A stretch of DNA of 64,000 nucleotides from assembly GCA_902489745.1 (NCBI GenBank), contig CABUBB010000003.1:124001-188000 (forward strand), read 5' to 3'. Origin of the DNA: Metaruminococcus_A sp003150405. Lineage in GTDB: Bacteria; Bacillota; Clostridia; Oscillospirales; Ruminococcaceae. Of this stretch, positions 15,969-23,144 are shown one piece after another (the first letter of the stretch is position 1; each line of letters opens with the position of its first letter). The position numbers and the translations under genes are program-made. Below the pieces are notes generated by a model. The model saw only the letters and a program-made list of their open reading frames with translations, searched no databases and had not been told where the DNA came from.

Positions 15969-16865
15969 ATGAAAAAACCACTGAAACAACTCATTGCACC
16001 GGTTTCAAGCATTGTGTTTGCCTGTCTCATTGTCGCAGTATTTACCACAATGGGGGTGCTCCAGCAGGCGGCGACCACCTCAGCAGGGGAACGCCAGCTC
16101 CCCATTTACTGTGTCCAGACCGAAAAAAAGGAAATCGCCCTGACTTTTGACGCTGCCTGGGGCAATTCTGACACCGACGAACTGCTCGCCCTGTTAGAAG
16201 AAAACGGAGCAAAGGCCACCTTTTTCTGCACCGGTGAGTGGGTAGACAACTACCCGGATGACGTCAAGCGGCTGTTTGACGCCGGGCATGAAATCCAGAA
16301 CCATTCCGACAAGCATCCGCACCCGAACGAGCTCTCCTTTGAAGCGCTGATTACCGACACTCAGGCTTGTGACGAAAAAATCCATGCCATTACCGGGGTT
16401 TATCCCACCCTGTACCGTTCCCCTTACGGCGAGTACAACGACAAGGTCATCCAAACCATGAAAAGCGTTGGAAAACGGGTCATTCAATGGGATGTAGACA
16501 GCATTGACTGGAAGGATCCCAGCCCGGAGGAGATGGTAAACCGCGTACTCTCCAAGGTGGGCAATGGATCCATCCTGCTTTTTCACAACGACGCTGAGAA
16601 CACCCCGGAGGCGCTGCGCAAGCTACTGCCGGAGCTCAAGGCGCAGGGCTATGAAATTAAAACGGTGAGCGAAATCCTGCTGCCAGGGCGGTTCGACCTC
16701 AACAACGAGGGGCGGATGATCCCTGCAGAGGACAGCGAAGCGCCAGGAAACACCACTTCTGAATCCACGCCGGATACAGAACAGAACGGCGGTGCAATGG
16801 GCCTTGCCGACATTTTGGCACAGGGGATAGAGCGTCTCCGTCAACAAACTGAAAACGCTGCATAA
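15969..16865 (+). CDS. Polysaccharide deacetylase, PdaB-like
   Basis: A 298-residue NodB-homology deacetylase with an N-terminal membrane anchor (about 9-30). Motif 1 is TFDAAWGNSDT (Asp61) in place of TFDDG, as in the PdaB sporulation subfamily. Motif 2 is NHSDKHPHP (His112, His116), and RSPYGEYND, QWDVDSIDW and LLFHND follow. It removes N-acetyl groups from peptidoglycan sugars, in the PdaB case during spore cortex upkeep. ATG codons at 15963 and 15969 are both possible; the second has better spacing to AGGTG. A Ser/Thr/Gly-rich tail follows the domain. Confidence 0.9.
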   Translation: MKKPLKQLIAPVSSIVFACLIVAVFTTMGVLQQAATTSAGERQLPIYCVQTEKKEIALTFDAAWGNSDTDELLALLEENGAKATFFCTGEWVDNYPDDVKRLFDAGHEIQNHSDKHPHPNELSFEALITDTQACDEKIHAITGVYPTLYRSPYGEYNDKVIQTMKSVGKRVIQWDVDSIDWKDPSPEEMVNRVLSKVGNGSILLFHNDAENTPEALRKLLPELKAQGYEIKTVSEILLPGRFDLNNEGRMIPAEDSEAPGNTTSESTPDTEQNGGAMGLADILAQGIERLRQQTENAA

Positions 16866-16869
16866 CCAA

Positions 16870-17063
16870 AACCGGGTACCGCTTTAATGGCTGTGCCCGG
16901 TTCCTTTCTCCGAGTCACCCGGTTCCCAATTCATGCAGGCGGGCGTTTGCGGCTTGCGATATTTTAGCATTGGTTTGATGCAGTGCCCACAATTGATTTT
17001 TGCATATCCACGTCCCCACTTGCTATAATGCTGACGAAAAAATTTACAATTTGAACAGGTGTT
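16870..17063. repeat. Direct repeat, copy A (intact Cys-rich gene)
   Basis: A 194-base segment that recurs at 17419-17611 with roughly 90 percent identity by eye. It spans a hairpin (AACCGGGTACCG...CCCGGTT) and nearly all of the Cys-rich gene on the minus strand. The two copies flank the XRE gene at 17154. Confidence 0.9.
16871..16909 (+). terminator. Probable terminator of the deacetylase gene
   Basis: ACCGGGTACCGC pairs imperfectly with GCTGTGCCCGGT and is followed by TCCTTTCTC, a modest T-tract. It belongs to the duplicated segment. Confidence 0.5.
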
Positions 17064-17066
17064 CAT
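16884..17066 (-). CDS. Small cysteine-rich protein
   Basis: A 60-residue protein with six cysteines in the order CSNC, NCGHC and one near the end (ACMNWEP), suggesting a small zinc-binding fold. A clear ribosome site (GAGGAAAGAA) precedes the ATG at 17066. It is divergent from the XRE gene, and the twin operators at 17090-17130 lie between the two. A decayed second copy is at 17433-17615. Function unknown; the linkage suggests it belongs to the same regulatory unit as the XRE protein. Confidence 0.72.
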   Translation of the reverse strand: MNTCSNCKFFRQHYSKWGRGYAKINCGHCIKPMLKYRKPQTPACMNWEPGDSEKGTGHSH

Positions 17067-17089
17067 TTCTTTCCTCTTTCAAAGCTGAA

Positions 17090-17130
17090 TATGACATATC
17101 GTCATATAAATTGTATGACATTTCGTCATA
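17090..17130. promoter_or_regulatory. Twin palindromic operators between the Cys-rich and XRE genes
   Basis: Two copies of TATGAC-N5-GTCATA at 17090-17106 (N5 ATATC, then GTCATA) and 17114-17130 (N5 ATTTC). Their centres are 24 bases apart, just over two helical turns. They sit between divergent starts at 17066 and 17154, the classic place for binding by the XRE repressor encoded next door. Confidence 0.82.
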
Positions 17131-17153
17131 ATAGTCAATAGGGAGGAGGTCTT

Positions 17154-17375
17154 ATGAAAAACATTAAGCGCATTCGATTGGAACATAATCTAACGCAAAT
17201 TTATTTACAGATGCAGACCGGGATTGAACAGAGCCTGCTTTCAAAATACGAAACCGGAGAACGGATACCAACAACCGAAAACCTGATGATACTAGCGGAT
17301 TTTTACCATACTAGTCTGGACTTTTTAATGGATCGAACCGACGAGGTGCAGCCTTATCCGGAAAAGCGGCGCTAA
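17154..17375 (+). CDS. XRE family transcriptional regulator, single domain
   Basis: A 73-residue protein that is essentially one Cro/CI helix-turn-helix (LEHNLTQIYLQMQTGIEQ and LLSKYETGERIPTTENL). GGGAGGAGG precedes the ATG. The twin operators upstream strongly suggest it represses itself and the divergent Cys-rich gene. It lies between the two copies of a direct repeat, so the whole unit may have been duplicated or inserted by recombination. Confidence 0.88.
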   Translation: MKNIKRIRLEHNLTQIYLQMQTGIEQSLLSKYETGERIPTTENLMILADFYHTSLDFLMDRTDEVQPYPEKRR

Positions 17376-17418
17376 CTGTTCTGGTAATCCCGCCATTTTT
17401 GCAACACCGACACCATGG

Positions 17419-17611
17419 AACCGGATACCGCTTTAATGGCGGTGTCCGGTTCCTTTCTCCAAGTCACCCGGTTCCCAATTTATATAGGCGGGCGTTTGCG
17501 GCTTACAATATTTTAGCATTGGTTTGATGCAGTGCTCACAATTGATTTTTGCATATCCATGTCCCTACTTGCATAATACTGACGAAAAAATTTACAATTT
17601 GAACAGGTGTT
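17419..17611. repeat. Direct repeat, copy B (decayed)
   Basis: A 193-base copy of 16870-17063, one base shorter. It begins 44 bases after the XRE stop. The sequence diverges abruptly from copy A at both ends. Confidence 0.9.
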
Positions 17612-17615
17612 TAGA
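17433..17615 (-). pseudogene. Decayed copy of the Cys-rich gene
   Basis: Aligned with the intact gene at 16884-17066, the start codon ATG has become CTA and one base is missing in the HYSKWG region (CATTATAGCAAG became TATTATGCAAG), which shifts the frame. No alternative start with a ribosome site restores it. The CSNCKFFRQ coding sequence is otherwise easily recognised. It marks the older or unneeded copy of a duplication. Confidence 0.82.
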
Positions 17616-17806
17616 TGAATCCCTCCTTTCATTTTAAAAAATTAAATATGAGCTTACTACCAATAAGTTCGCACATAAACGGTATTCTGTCGTCAATTTA
17701 CTATCAAATGAGTGTAGAAAAATTTTTGGGAAACTTTTATATACGTTATTGTTTCTTTTGAAACCATGTTATACTGAAAATATATAAAATGGAAAGGATG
17801 ACTAAA

Positions 17807-18637
17807 ATGGCCCAGCCGACCAACATTGCCTTTTACCGCAGTTTGGAATACGCCCAAGCGGATGGCATAAATCTGACACTTGATCTGTACGTTCCCGAAC
17901 GGGCTGACCGCAAAGCGCCCCTTTACATTTGGGTTTACGGCGCCGCGTGGCTCAACCGCCGGATGTTCTACTACGGTGTACCCGCTATGGGGATTCTCCA
18001 GCACGGCTTTGCCGTTGCCAAAATTGATTACCGCATGAGCGGCGAGGCAAAATTCCCGGCGCAGATCATCGACGTTAAAACTGCCATTCGGTTCCTGCGC
18101 AGCCACGCGGAAAAATTTGGGCTTGACCCGGAGCGGTTTGTCATCAGCGGGGAGTCGAGCGGCGGGCACCTTTCCTCGCTGGCAGCGCTGACCCCCGGCG
18201 TTCCGGAATTTGAAGGGCCGCTCTACCCCGGCGTTTCCAGCGCGGTACAGGCGGCGGTTCTGGTCTACGCCCCCAGCGATTTAACCACCATGTATGAACA
18301 GACCGATTTTTCCATGCCCGGCACTTCGGATCACAACGCCCCGGATTCGCCGGAATCCCTGCTTATCGGCGGCCCGGTACAGGAATGCCGGGAACGTGCG
18401 CTGTGGGCAAGCCCGGTGAGTTATGTCAAAGACAACCGGAGCATCCCGCCGTTTTTGATGTTCCACGGCACGGCGGACAACACCGTCCCCTGCGGCCAAA
18501 GCGCCGAACTGTATGCGCTTTTAAAGGCGGAGGGAGCAGATGCAGCCTACTATCCAATGGAGGGACGCGTTCACTCTTTTGATTTTCTGCCGGAGGCGGA
18601 ACCGATCATCCTTGAATTTTTAAAACAAAAACTATAA
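17807..18637 (+). CDS. Alpha/beta hydrolase, esterase/lipase type
   Basis: A 276-residue alpha/beta hydrolase. The nucleophile is Ser117 in GESSGGH, with an acid in HGTADNTVP and a histidine in EGRVHSFDF completing the triad. The oxyanion region, normally HGGGW in hormone-sensitive-lipase/acetyl esterase relatives, reads VYGAAWLN instead. Probable role: hydrolysis of acetyl or other short esters, perhaps on carbohydrates, in the cytosol (no signal peptide). Of three ATGs (17789, 17798, 17807) the last is chosen because GGAAAGG lies nine bases upstream. A terminator follows. Confidence 0.88.
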   Translation: MAQPTNIAFYRSLEYAQADGINLTLDLYVPERADRKAPLYIWVYGAAWLNRRMFYYGVPAMGILQHGFAVAKIDYRMSGEAKFPAQIIDVKTAIRFLRSHAEKFGLDPERFVISGESSGGHLSSLAALTPGVPEFEGPLYPGVSSAVQAAVLVYAPSDLTTMYEQTDFSMPGTSDHNAPDSPESLLIGGPVQECRERALWASPVSYVKDNRSIPPFLMFHGTADNTVPCGQSAELYALLKAEGADAAYYPMEGRVHSFDFLPEAEPIILEFLKQKL

Positions 18638-18642
18638 AACAA

Positions 18643-18674
18643 ATGGGCGCTTTGACGGCGCCCATAATTTTTTT
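18643..18674 (+). terminator. Terminator of the hydrolase gene
   Basis: ATGGGCGC and GGCGCCCAT pair around TTTGAC and are followed by AATTTTTTT. Confidence 0.9.
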
Positions 18675-18685
18675 GCAAACAGGTA

Positions 18686-18715
18686 TTGACAAGAACTTTG
18701 ACGGTATGCTATACT
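18686..18715 (+). promoter_or_regulatory. Strong orphan promoter
   Basis: TTGACA (18686-18691), 18-base spacer, TATACT (18710-18715). No convincing gene follows before the terminator at 18986. Confidence 0.78.
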
Positions 18716-18721
18716 ATACGC

Positions 18722-18985
18722 AGAAAGTTAGTTAGAACTAACCAATTCGATTCGATAGTATGCTTCTTGCATCGTATCACCGAATACACGGCGGCATGGC
18801 TGCTGCGCGACGCCTCTTTTGCCAGCGCATCAGCCGTTGTTTGCCGGGTGCTGCTGCCAGATCCAGGTGGCACAAATCTGCCAGCTACCATTTAGCGGTT
18901 CTCTCCATCCCCCACAGTTCTCAAACGGTTTCTTGCTGATTCTCCTGTTTTCTGTGTCACATAACACCGCTAAATATTGTATAAA
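18722..18985 (+). other. Possible non-coding transcript or gene remnant
   Basis: The 264 bases between the promoter-operator and the terminator at 18986 have no open frame with a ribosome site. A frame from 18759 could make about 59 residues but looks random. If the promoter is active, the product would be an RNA of about 300 bases. The alternative is a deleted gene that left its control region behind. Confidence 0.4.
18727..18742. promoter_or_regulatory. Palindromic operator at the orphan promoter start
   Basis: GTTAGTT-AG-AACTAAC is a perfect 7-base inverted repeat. It begins 12 bases after the -10 box, so it covers the transcription start region. The size and form suit a TetR or MarR family repressor; none is encoded next to it. 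Confidence 0.7.
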
Positions 18986-19030
18986 TGAAAGCGCCGGGAC
19001 CTCTCCTCCCCGGCGCTTTTATTTTGTTAT
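18986..19030. terminator. Terminator shared by the orphan unit and the methyltransferase operon
   Basis: AAAGCGCCGGG pairs with CCCGGCGCTTT around ACCTCTCCTC. TTTATTTTG follows on the plus strand, and on the minus strand it is read just after the methyltransferase stop at 19027. Confidence 0.85.
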
Positions 19031-19857
19031 TCTGCCACGGCGCAAATGGTCTTGGATTCCGGCGTATACGGCGCGCCCGCGGCATCGCCGTATACAGAAA
19101 CCCTGTGGAAGCCAGCCGCATACAGCTCTTGCCGGAACGCCGCCTCTTCAAAGGCGTGGTTCCAAAGGTTATAACAACGGGTTTCCCGTTCTGTGACAAC
19201 CAGATATTGCTCCAGATAGACCTGCTCCTCGTCATACCGCAGGGTTTTCCGGATACAGGCACAGGGTTCCGGGCTCCAGAAGCCGCCCTCGGCATATTCC
19301 ACCGCCGCACCTTCGGCAAAGCCGTCATACTGGCGGGGCGTGAAAGCGTCCACAACAAAGCGTCCGCCCGGTTTAAGCGCCCGTTTCACCCGGCGGAGCA
19401 GATCCCGCCGCACCTCCGGGGAAAGAACGCCGAAATCACAGTAAATAATGTCTGCAACATCATAACGGGCGGTTTCATCAAGGCTGAGATAGTCTGCCCA
19501 GCGGTAATCAATGGAAAGGCTTTTTTTCCGCGCCGAATCCTCCGCATAGCGGATGGAACGGTGGGAATAATCCACCCCCGTCACCTGAAAGCCCAGTGCA
19601 TCAAAGGCTTCGGCGTACAAACCGGGGCCGCAGCCCAAATCCAGCAATGCTTTTCCCGCGGCAGATTCGGTAAGCGAGGCAATCCAGGCGGCGGAGGCGC
19701 GGATAAATTTATGGTTGCGGGAAGCGGCGTCCCAATCCGGGTTGAGGTGGGCGGTGAGCATTTGGGATGAGATGTACGGATCGTCCCAAAACGGCTCCCC
19801 CGTCGTGGAATAAACTCTCGGGCGTTCGCGCATAAAATCAAGCAATTCTGTATTCAT
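19027..19857 (-). CDS. Class I SAM-dependent methyltransferase
   Basis: A 276-residue methyltransferase. Motif I is LLDLGCGPGLYAEAF, followed by GVDYSHRSIRYA and a DIIYCDFGVLSPE motif IV region. It transfers a methyl group from SAM to an unknown small molecule. The ATG at 19857 has AGGAGG just upstream and lies 20 bases inside the end of the acetyltransferase gene, so the two are translationally coupled. The frame opens further to 19914 but without a ribosome site. Confidence 0.9.
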   Translation of the reverse strand: MNTELLDFMRERPRVYSTTGEPFWDDPYISSQMLTAHLNPDWDAASRNHKFIRASAAWIASLTESAAGKALLDLGCGPGLYAEAFDALGFQVTGVDYSHRSIRYAEDSARKKSLSIDYRWADYLSLDETARYDVADIIYCDFGVLSPEVRRDLLRRVKRALKPGGRFVVDAFTPRQYDGFAEGAAVEYAEGGFWSPEPCACIRKTLRYDEEQVYLEQYLVVTERETRCYNLWNHAFEEAAFRQELYAAGFHRVSVYGDAAGAPYTPESKTICAVAE

Positions 19858-20758
19858 AGGTTTCCTCCTGTTCCCACGTCTTTTCATAGACGTAGGAGGT
19901 AAATTTGGATTCATAGCCGATGACGGTGTAGAATGGATCTCTGCCGCCGGTCATTAAGGTCATCCCCAGCGGCTGCACCCGGCGCATGGCGGTATAAAGC
20001 AGCGCCCTGGTAAGGCCGCGTTTCCGGTAAGCAGGGTGGGTGCAGAGCGGCTCCAGGTAGGCGTAATGATTGGCCTTGTTGAGCCAGATGCTCCCATAAC
20101 AGCAGTAATCGCCGTTGGCGGCCCGGACGGTATAGGTGAGGTCCTTGCGGAAGTCTGGCACGTGAGCGACCGAAAGGAAGCTCTCCAGATCGCCCTCACC
20201 TTGATGGTTAAAGCCCTGCCAAATACTGTCGTTGACGCGTTTGTAATCCGTCTCCGGGACGCTATCAAGTGCCAGCAGTTCAAAGCCCGCCGGCAGCCTC
20301 GGTTCCGGGATACCTTTGGCAAAGTCATAAGCCTTATAATCGTAGCGGCTTTGTTCCGCATAGCCGTGCGCACGCAGGAATTCCTGAAAGGCGGGATCGA
20401 AGCTGTACGCCTCGACCCGGAGAAATTTTCGTCCGTCCTCCATGGTACAGGGCAGCATCTCTTCCGCATAACGCAGCAGTTCCGGGCGCAGATGTTCGTA
20501 ACCCGCCGCCGTAAACAAAAACACCTTTCCGGGTTCATTTTCATAGGTCGTGACGGCAACGATGCGCCCGTCCTCCTCCCAGAGTCCAATTCGGAAATGA
20601 AAGCGGTATTCAAACCACCTGATGACATGCATATACTCCCAGCGTTCCTCCTTCCAGACGCCGTTGGCGGCAAAGGGCGCAAAATTTTCCCGGAAGAACT
20701 GTTTGACCTTTTGGTAATCCCCGCCGGGGATGCTGTAGCTTCGCTGTGTAATCGCCAT
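19838..20758 (-). CDS. GNAT family N-acetyltransferase
   Basis: A 306-residue protein with a C-terminal GNAT domain: LEPLCTHPAYRKRGLTRAL contains the acetyl-CoA loop (RKRGL), then GYESKFTSYVYEK. The N-terminal half may be a second, degenerate GNAT fold, as in double-domain acetyltransferases. The start is the ATG at 20758 with GGGAGAG upstream. It is coupled to the downstream methyltransferase, which suggests the two modify the same or related small molecules. The acceptor is unknown. Confidence 0.87.
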   Translation of the reverse strand: MAITQRSYSIPGGDYQKVKQFFRENFAPFAANGVWKEERWEYMHVIRWFEYRFHFRIGLWEEDGRIVAVTTYENEPGKVFLFTAAGYEHLRPELLRYAEEMLPCTMEDGRKFLRVEAYSFDPAFQEFLRAHGYAEQSRYDYKAYDFAKGIPEPRLPAGFELLALDSVPETDYKRVNDSIWQGFNHQGEGDLESFLSVAHVPDFRKDLTYTVRAANGDYCCYGSIWLNKANHYAYLEPLCTHPAYRKRGLTRALLYTAMRRVQPLGMTLMTGGRDPFYTVIGYESKFTSYVYEKTWEQEETYEYRIA

Positions 20759-21068
20759 GATAACTCTCCCTTGTTTGATTGCAGTTGTGTTAAAGCAGGA
20801 ACCGGAGCGTGATGCAAATACCGCCAGCCCGCTATGCCTCGGGCAGCCGAGTCTTTCCGGCCCCGCTTTTCCAACCGGTTTTGGATTCTTTGCACTGGAG
20901 ACCGGCACGTCAATTCGCTATGCCTTATGCGCTGTTTGTCTCCCTATACGCCGCCCCATGTATACGGGAAATCGGTACAGGCATGTTGGTCAAATCACAG
21001 ATTCGCTATCTTCTTGTTATCGATTGGAGAGCGGCATCAGTCCGCACGCTGCTGTATCCAAACCGTTT
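20759..21068. other. Intergenic stretch with no supported gene
   Basis: About 310 bases between the acetyltransferase start and the end of the ABC-F gene. Several open frames cross it on the plus strand, but none has a ribosome site or recognisable sequence. No clear terminator of the ABC-F gene was found here. Confidence 0.5.
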
Positions 21069-22547
21069 TTACAGCTGTATGGTACGGGTGGCGACCTTTT
21101 CCCGGAACATCCGGTCGTGTTCCACAAACAGAATGGTGGGATTTCCCCGCAGAATAAGCTCCTCAATTTGTACCCGGGAGAGCAGGTCGATGTAATTAAG
21201 CGGTTCGTCCCAAACGTAGAGGTGCGCCTGTTCGCAGAGGCTTGCAGCGAGCAGCACTTTTTTCTTTTGCCCCTCGCTGAGAGCGGATAAATCCTTCTCA
21301 AACTGCTCGCGGGCAAAATCCAGCTTGCGCAAAAGGGCAAGAAACAACGGCTCGGGAATTCCCCGCGCCGCCGCGTAACCCCGGAGAGAACCGGCGAGGA
21401 ACGAGGTATCCTGCGGAACATAGGATACAACAAGTCCGCTCGCGGTGAACAGCAAGCCGGTATGTGAGATTTTCTCCCCTACAAGCAGCTTGAGTACGCT
21501 GGACTTTCCGCATCCGTTCTTACCATCCAGCGCGACGCGTTCTCCCTGCCGAAGGGTAAAATTGAACCCTTGCAGCACTGGATCCACACCGTAAGCAATG
21601 CTGAGGTCCTTGCACTCGGCCAGAATCGATTTGGGATGCACAAGCGGCCGGATGGTCAGTTCATCGGCTGTATCGAGATTGCGCAGCAACCGGGATTTCT
21701 GTTCCAGCGCGGCATCCACCCGCGCCTCGGTCACTTTGGCGCGTTTCATCAGCTTGGCAGCCTGATGGCCAATGTGACCGCGGTCCGGCCGCAGTCCAGA
21801 ATTACGAGTTCCCTTTTTGGTTTTTTCAAGTACATCCGACCAGCCGGCGCTGCGCCGCACAGCCTCGGAAAGGTGACGAATCTCCTTTTTGAGCTTGTCG
21901 TTTTCCGCCGCCTCATATTGATCCTGACGCTCCTTGTTTTTCTGCCAGGTGGTGTAATTCCCCTTTTGCAGCTCAATGTTCCTCTTGTTGATAGAGAGGA
22001 CATGATCGACACAGGCGTCGAGCAGAACACGGTCGTGCGACGCCAGAATAAACCCTTTTTTCCGCTTCAAGTACCGTTCCACCGCCTCCCGCGCCTGCGC
22101 GTCCAGATGATTGGTTGGTTCGTCGATGAGCAGAAAGGTGTTTTCCCGAAGAAACAGGCAGGCAAGCAGCACCTTGGTCCGTTCCCCGTTGCTGAGGGTT
22201 TCAAACGGGCGGTAAAGCGCTTCGGGAGGGACGTCAAGATATGACACTTCCCGGATGAGCATCCACTGCTCCAGATGCGGGACAATTTCCTCCGCGAGTT
22301 CACAGGCCATCCGCTCCGGATGGGTAACCGTAAACGGGAAGTATACAAAATCCACCGCGGCATGAATGGCACCATGAGCATCCAACCGCCCCAGAAGCAG
22401 ATTGAGCAGGGTAGTTTTGCCGCGGCCGTTGCGGCCGATTAAGCCGAGCTTCCAGTCGGTATCTAACTGAAAGCTCGCATGTTCAAATACGTTGTCGACG
22501 CTCCCCTCATACCCAAAGGTGAGGTCACCGACATAAATCAATGACAT
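21069..22547 (-). CDS. ABC-F type ribosomal protection protein, Lsa-like
   Basis: A 492-residue ABC-F protein: two ATPase domains and no membrane segments. The first has GRNGRGKTT (Walker A), TLSNGERTK (signature) and LLIDEPTNHLD (Walker B). The second has GKNGCGKSS, ALSEGQKKK and YVWDEPLNYID. The opening MSLIYVGDLTFGYEG and DTDWKLGLIGRNGRGK resemble the Lsa/CplR group that dislodges lincosamides, streptogramin A and pleuromutilins from the ribosome. The ATG at 22547 follows GGAGG. The leader with a peptide and attenuator (22561-22836) supports an inducible resistance role; activity is inferred. Confidence 0.88.
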   Translation of the reverse strand: MSLIYVGDLTFGYEGSVDNVFEHASFQLDTDWKLGLIGRNGRGKTTLLNLLLGRLDAHGAIHAAVDFVYFPFTVTHPERMACELAEEIVPHLEQWMLIREVSYLDVPPEALYRPFETLSNGERTKVLLACLFLRENTFLLIDEPTNHLDAQAREAVERYLKRKKGFILASHDRVLLDACVDHVLSINKRNIELQKGNYTTWQKNKERQDQYEAAENDKLKKEIRHLSEAVRRSAGWSDVLEKTKKGTRNSGLRPDRGHIGHQAAKLMKRAKVTEARVDAALEQKSRLLRNLDTADELTIRPLVHPKSILAECKDLSIAYGVDPVLQGFNFTLRQGERVALDGKNGCGKSSVLKLLVGEKISHTGLLFTASGLVVSYVPQDTSFLAGSLRGYAAARGIPEPLFLALLRKLDFAREQFEKDLSALSEGQKKKVLLAASLCEQAHLYVWDEPLNYIDLLSRVQIEELILRGNPTILFVEHDRMFREKVATRTIQL

Positions 22548-22560
22548 ACAGGCATTCCTC

Positions 22561-22606
22561 CAAAACAAAACAGGCCGGCAGGAAAGCTCACTTTCCCACC
22601 GGCCGG
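22561..22606 (-). terminator. Transcription attenuator before the ABC-F gene
   Basis: On the minus strand GGCCGGTGGGAAAG, loop TGAG, CTTTCCTGCCGGCC, then TGTTTTGTTTTG. The T-tract ends directly at the GGAGG of the ABC-F gene. A terminator upstream of the start codon and downstream of the promoter and leader peptide is the arrangement of antibiotic-sensing attenuators. Confidence 0.88.
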
Positions 22607-22626
22607 AATGGACAAAATGCCAAGCG

Positions 22627-22779
22627 TCACCTCAAGGACGACGCCGCTCCGCACACTGGTTCCAAAGCGATACCCTTTCCTGCAGCACTGTTTTCCAAAA
22701 TGCAGACAACACAACCAAACGGTATATACCGCAGTTTTTGTCTGTTCCGGCAAACATTAGCAAGAAAAAGTATACACAT
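22627..22779 (-). CDS. Leader peptide upstream of the ABC-F gene
   Basis: A 50-codon frame in the leader, starting ATG at 22779 with AGGGGG five bases upstream and about 22 bases after the likely transcript start. It begins MCILFLANVCRNRQKLRYI and ends just before the attenuator stem. Ribosome stalling on such upstream frames by an antibiotic is known to relieve termination for ABC-F and erm genes. The length is on the long side, and only the first part may matter. Confidence 0.65.
   Translation of the reverse strand: MCILFLANVCRNRQKLRYIPFGCVVCILENSAAGKGIALEPVCGAASSLR
22720..22731. promoter_or_regulatory. Palindrome within the leader-peptide frame
   Basis: CGGTATATACCG is a perfect 12-base palindrome inside the leader-peptide frame. 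In RNA it could form part of an alternative hairpin competing with the attenuator. Confidence 0.4.
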
Positions 22780-22807
22780 TTTGGCCCCCTTTTGCTGAAT
22801 TGGTTTT

Positions 22808-22836
22808 ATCATAGCATTCTGTTGGGGATTCGTCAA
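22808..22836 (-). promoter_or_regulatory. Promoter of the ABC-F leader
   Basis: On the minus strand TTGACG (22836-22831), 17-base spacer, TATGAT (22813-22808). The expected start near 22801 gives a leader of about 250 bases. Confidence 0.82.
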
Positions 22837-22840
22837 GACC

Positions 22841-23144
22841 CGCTGTCGGTATTATCCCCTCTGTTTCGGCTATCTGGGCTTGCGGCACGGCCTTCAAAAT
22901 CGGTATACCTATAGTTTCTTATCCGCTTTGCTGTCCTGCATCCTTCAGAATATCTTCGGAGAAGCATTCAATTCAACTCCAAACAGATTCGTACAACGTT
23001 TTTTGCGGCTCAATACATCCTTAAAACACAGCGAGCGAAGCAAAAGCGGTCTAAAATGTTCAAAAGGAGGATATGCAGGCCGAACCGCGCAAACCGGGTA
23101 AAACTACAGACTGTCATACATTTGCAGCTGCTGGCATCCATCGG
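22841..23144. other. Intergenic stretch with no supported gene
   Basis: About 300 bases between the ABC-F promoter and the end of the AraC gene. An AAAAGGAGGATATG at 23062-23075 looks like a ribosome site, but the frame it opens runs antisense through the AraC gene. No terminator was recognised. Confidence 0.45.
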
